Both the position numbers and the translations under genes were made by a program. Below the pieces are notes generated by a model. That model did not search any database. It had not been told where the DNA came from and saw only the letters and a program-made list of their open reading frames with translations. DNA of 64,000 bases, taken from the NCBI GenBank assembly GCA_012845835.1, contig JABAKD010000002.1, positions 6,876,603 to 6,940,602 on the forward strand. The letters run 5' to 3'. The stretch is from Undaria pinnatifida (Eukaryota; Sar; Phaeophyceae; Laminariales; Alariaceae). Shown one piece after another: positions 62,101 to 64,000 of this stretch (its first letter is position 1; each line of letters starts with the position of its first letter).

Positions 62101-63141
62101 CTTCTATCCTACGGTCGGCATAGATTCCGCCTGTCCTGTGAGGATTAACTTCGGTGCCGAGCCGTTCGTGTTTGACCTGGCTGCTTCTCTCCGGGAAGGA
62201 GGACAGGAGGCCTCGGCTCGCCAGGTGAGTGAACGGGTGTGCTGGGGGTGGGGTGGGGCGTGAGGTTTATTTTGGAGAAGAATGGTGGTGGTGGTGGTTG
62301 GTAGTAATGATGATAGTTTTTCATTGTAGTTTTTTTTTTTCCTCCGGCGGACGGGGAAAAACGAAGCTTAAGCTCACCATCATGGTATTACTTTGAGTAA
62401 TATTGTTAATCGCGTAGTTATAGTACTGTTAATAGTATATTACTCACTACGGCTGTAGTGACTGTAGCTATACAGCGTCGTATTTGTAATATTATCAATC
62501 GTGTAGTTATAGTTCTATATAGTTCTATTATTTACGGGGGACCATAGTAAATAGGACCAAATATTGTTAGTCAAAATAGGGAAATATATTGGTTTTTGTG
62601 TGTACCGTAGGTCCTATTTACTATGGTCCCCCGTAATAACAGTATCTTACTCACTACGATTGTAGTGACTGTGGTAATACAGCGTCGTATCGGATCATAG
62701 TACCGTAATGTTACCGGACTGGCCGTTAATATGATAGTTGGACTGACACAAGAACGCTCTTCCTCCTTGCCCCCCCCCCCCCCTCCCCGTTCCTCCATTC
62801 CCCCGCCCGTTCTACGGGCCTCTACCCGACCAACAAACCGCGACTAAAATTGCAACAACGACGGCAACGACCCTCAACCACCACCACCACCACGAAAAAA
62901 AAAACAGTCTGTGGTCCATTCCAACCCTCAGGAGGGGCCCGTAGACAGCAGGAAAAAGCCTCGCAGCAAGTCTTACGGCGGCAGGGGCGGGGGGGAGGAG
63001 GACGACTTGGACACACCTGTAAAGGGGTCGAATGCTCTGGGGTCCAGGCAGAGGCAGCAGTCACTGCCCTTGCCCGCCATGTTCCGATCGTTCGGCGGCG
63101 ATGGTTCTGCGGCTGCCGGCGAAGTAGCTCTAAGCTACTAG
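56166..63141 (+). CDS. F-box and SPRY domain protein (likely SCF substrate receptor), 5' end missing
   Basis: Exons: 56166-56461, 56808-57545, 57938-58489, 59066-59244, 60523-60621, 62065-62224, 62932-63141. All introns are GT-AG and frame is kept (2234 nt with a 2-nt leading phase, 743 residues plus TAG). Exon 1 holds the F-box (LSSDVLTEACCLLDAKSLAT, then CRSFRDVCQGRYPWR). Exon 2 adds RLRFEDSILDGDFRK, then Gly/Asn/Asp-rich and Ala-rich low-complexity sequence. Exon 3 is Gly-rich and ends LVSYFE at the start of the SPRY domain. Exons 4-6 complete it: PDCVAIGLSEGSFPLQG, PGWDSASYGYHSDDG, FGPGDVVGCGLD, IFFTLNG, SFYPTVGIDS, FGAEPFVFDL. The last exon is basic and unordered. F-box proteins bind SKP1 in SCF ubiquitin ligases and SPRY binds the target, so a substrate receptor is the likely role. 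No ATG precedes the F-box in frame, so an upstream exon is expected. Confidence 0.9.
56418..56570 (+). repeat. 79-bp tandem duplication covering the exon 1 donor
   Basis: AGGCGGGGAAGTTGGAGCAG, then GGTTCTGCAAAGGTGAGAGA and GGCGGGCAGTAGTA, occurs twice (starts near 56422 and 56501) with almost no change. The second copy keeps a valid donor (CAACGGTGAGAG). Its use would add codons across an in-frame stop region, so the first donor is preferred. Confidence 0.9.
57660..57760 (+). repeat. two decayed copies of the exon 3 acceptor region
   Basis: AACAGGTGTGGAGTTCCCCG (about 57687) and AACAAGTGGAGTTCCGCGGA (about 57727) mirror the true exon 3 start CAACAGGTGGAGTTCCACGG at 57932. The second copy has lost the AG acceptor. 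A C-rich (CCCCTCACCAA)n stretch separates them from the true exon. Confidence 0.8.
57762..57925. repeat. C-rich degenerate repeat (CCCCTCACCAAC)
   Basis: About ten units of CCCCTCACCAACC and related forms directly before the exon 3 acceptor. It is pyrimidine-rich and may act as the polypyrimidine tract. Confidence 0.8.
60706..60785 (+). repeat. dispersed repeat (AACTTGGAATTAGTACAGGG)
   Basis: GGGAACCCGTTTTGGGGAAC, AACTTGGAATTAGTACAGGG and GTTTTTGGGGTTCTAAACGGG. Relatives: 901-960 and 1531-1605 (same sense), and about 36525-36575 and 36940-36990 (reverse sense). Confidence 0.75.
60940..61255 (-). repeat. two copies of the ACGTGGAAGCGTGG repeat
   Basis: CCTCCGGCGGATGGGGAAAA to CCACGCTTCCACGTA occurs at about 60956-61015 and again at about 61130-61185. 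The second runs on to CCAGCGCTAGCTGGCG, so it is complete. Both lie in intron 5 of the F-box/SPRY gene. Confidence 0.75.
61385..61720 (+). repeat. dispersed element end plus two decayed copies of exon 6 start
   Basis: TGGGATCTGTTTAGTACGGG, then GATCTAGATCGTGGTCTATG, then GGGGCTCTGGGAGCGGCGGT, which matches the start of exon 6 (GTCTCTGGGAGCGGCCTTTC). A second, more decayed copy lies at about 61610-61700 (TATCTCTTGAGAGCCGACTT ... GGGGTTCCTTCTATC). The true exon 6 begins at 62065. Confidence 0.8.
61866..61935 (+). repeat. second copy of the mini-ORF repeat
   Basis: ACGCAGCTTGCAAAGATGAGT, then GTCGAACTCACAGCTGATGT. It matches 44318-44395 with synonymous and conservative differences. It lies in intron 5 of the F-box/SPRY gene, about 150 bp before the acceptor. 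Confidence 0.65.
62532..62636. mobile_element. 105-bp MITE with perfect 26-bp terminal inverted repeats
   Basis: TTACGGGGGACCATAGTAAA at the left and its exact reverse complement ending CCCCCGTAA at the right. It splits the second copy of a local tandem repeat (TTACTCACTACGRYTGTAGT at about 62442 and 62649), so it inserted after that duplication. TA is the best candidate target duplication. It is in intron 6 of the F-box/SPRY gene. Confidence 0.85.
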
Positions 63142-63224
63142 TTTTTTGGTGTTCTATTTTTTTCTCGTTTTTTGTAGTATGAATCAGGATGGGCACTGGA
63201 TGTTCTATAATGGAGGTGGCGTTG

Positions 63225-63332
63225 GGTAGAAAGAACGGGTTTTAATTTGAACACCGTTTGGGTAGAAAGAACGGGGTTCAATTTGAACACCGTTTGGGTA
63301 GAAAGAACGGGTGTTAATTTGAACACAACACA
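63225..63332 (+). repeat. 36-bp tandem repeat, three copies
   Basis: GGGTAGAAAGAACGGGTTTT then AATTTGAACACCGTTT. Units differ by one or two bases. It lies about 85 bp downstream of the F-box/SPRY stop codon, probably in or just after the 3' UTR. Confidence 0.95.
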
Positions 63333-63599
63333 CCTAACTAGACCTTGTTGTTTAACATGACCTTTTGTATTTGTGCTCACTGTTTATTTTAGTGTAATAT
63401 GTGCCTTCTTTATTTGTTTTCTTGTGCTTGCTTTTGTCGGTGCTTTCCACCCGACTCGCCTACACAAATATCAAGTTTTCTTCATTTTTTTCGAATTATC
63501 TCTCCTTTTTTTTGCTCTTCATTTTCTGATTTTATTCTATAGGACGGTTTGGTTAAATATTTGCGTTGGCTTGGTCTTGTTCCATAAAGTGTTTTAGTT

Positions 63600-64000
63600 G
63601 AACGGGATGGTTCGGTTATATGGGATGGATAGTTGTGGCATGAGTTGGATCCATGGGATGGGTTGGGTCCTTGGTGGGACGGGATGGTCCCATCGTGCGC
63701 GATGGTTGAGGTGCGTTTGGGATGGTTCGGTTGCATGGGACGGATAGTTCTGTGGGATGATCCGGTTCCTTGGAATTGTTTAGGCTCATGAGATGGATTG
63801 GGTCCATGGCGGTTTTGTTTCCTTATTAGGTATGTGGCTGCATGCGGTGGGTAGTTGCATGGAATGGGTCGGTTCTTTGGAAAAGTTTGGGTCCATGATT
63901 GATTTAGTTCCAGTAGGGTGATTTATTTTCAGCATGGGATGGTTGTGGTTTGTTAATGAGGTGGCTCGGTTCCAAGGGGAATCGAGTACGGTACAGCAGA
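63600..64000 (+). repeat. degenerate repeat (TGGGATGGTTCGGTTGCATG)
   Basis: Many imperfect units of GGGATGGTTCGGTTCCATGGG extend to the window edge. Non-coding. The block 63333-63599 before it is T-rich with nothing recognised. Confidence 0.75.

Overview
The window is nuclear DNA of a eukaryote. Its genes are split by long introns, most splice sites are GT-AG, introns and spacers are packed with repeats, and a full-length Ty3/gypsy LTR retrotransposon is present. Gene content and gene style fit a photosynthetic stramenopile, most likely a brown alga of the Ectocarpus type. That assignment is an inference; nothing in the window proves the species. A PIH1-domain gene (dynein assembly) would fit an organism with flagellated cells.

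Layout. 1-2337: repeat-rich, no exon seen (upstream intron of the first gene). 2338-13672 (+): nine exons of an M1-family leukotriene-A4-hydrolase-type aminopeptidase; its N-terminal part lies outside the window. 13673-17833: spacer with 3' repeats and a weak possible exon at about 14204-14499. 17838-26052 (-): Ty3/gypsy element with 421-bp LTRs, a TAAC target duplication, a primer binding site and a polypurine tract; its gag/protease region is reduced and its integrase frame is broken by one stop. 26170-27290: decayed array of about 100-bp units that contains the end of the next gene. 27259-44008 (-): seven exons of a PIH1-domain protein with a C-terminal CS-like domain. 44009-56165: spacer with an AT-rich island, telomere-like tracts, tRNA-like repeats and dispersed elements; no gene is convincing here. 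56166-63141 (+): seven exons of an F-box plus SPRY protein. 63142-64000: short tandem repeats.

The exon chains were built by hand. All internal junctions preserve frame: the aminopeptidase exons sum to 1029 nt, the PIH1 exons to 3471 nt, and the F-box/SPRY exons to 2234 nt including a 2-nt leading phase.

The most unusual signal is not a gene. In all three genes, exon edges with their splice sites recur as decayed tandem copies in the adjoining intron or flank. The 3' end of a dispersed element (core GATCTAGATCGTGATCTGTC) repeatedly lies just before a 3' splice site or a decayed copy of one. Together these suggest intron growth, or intron creation, by local duplication and an introner-like element.
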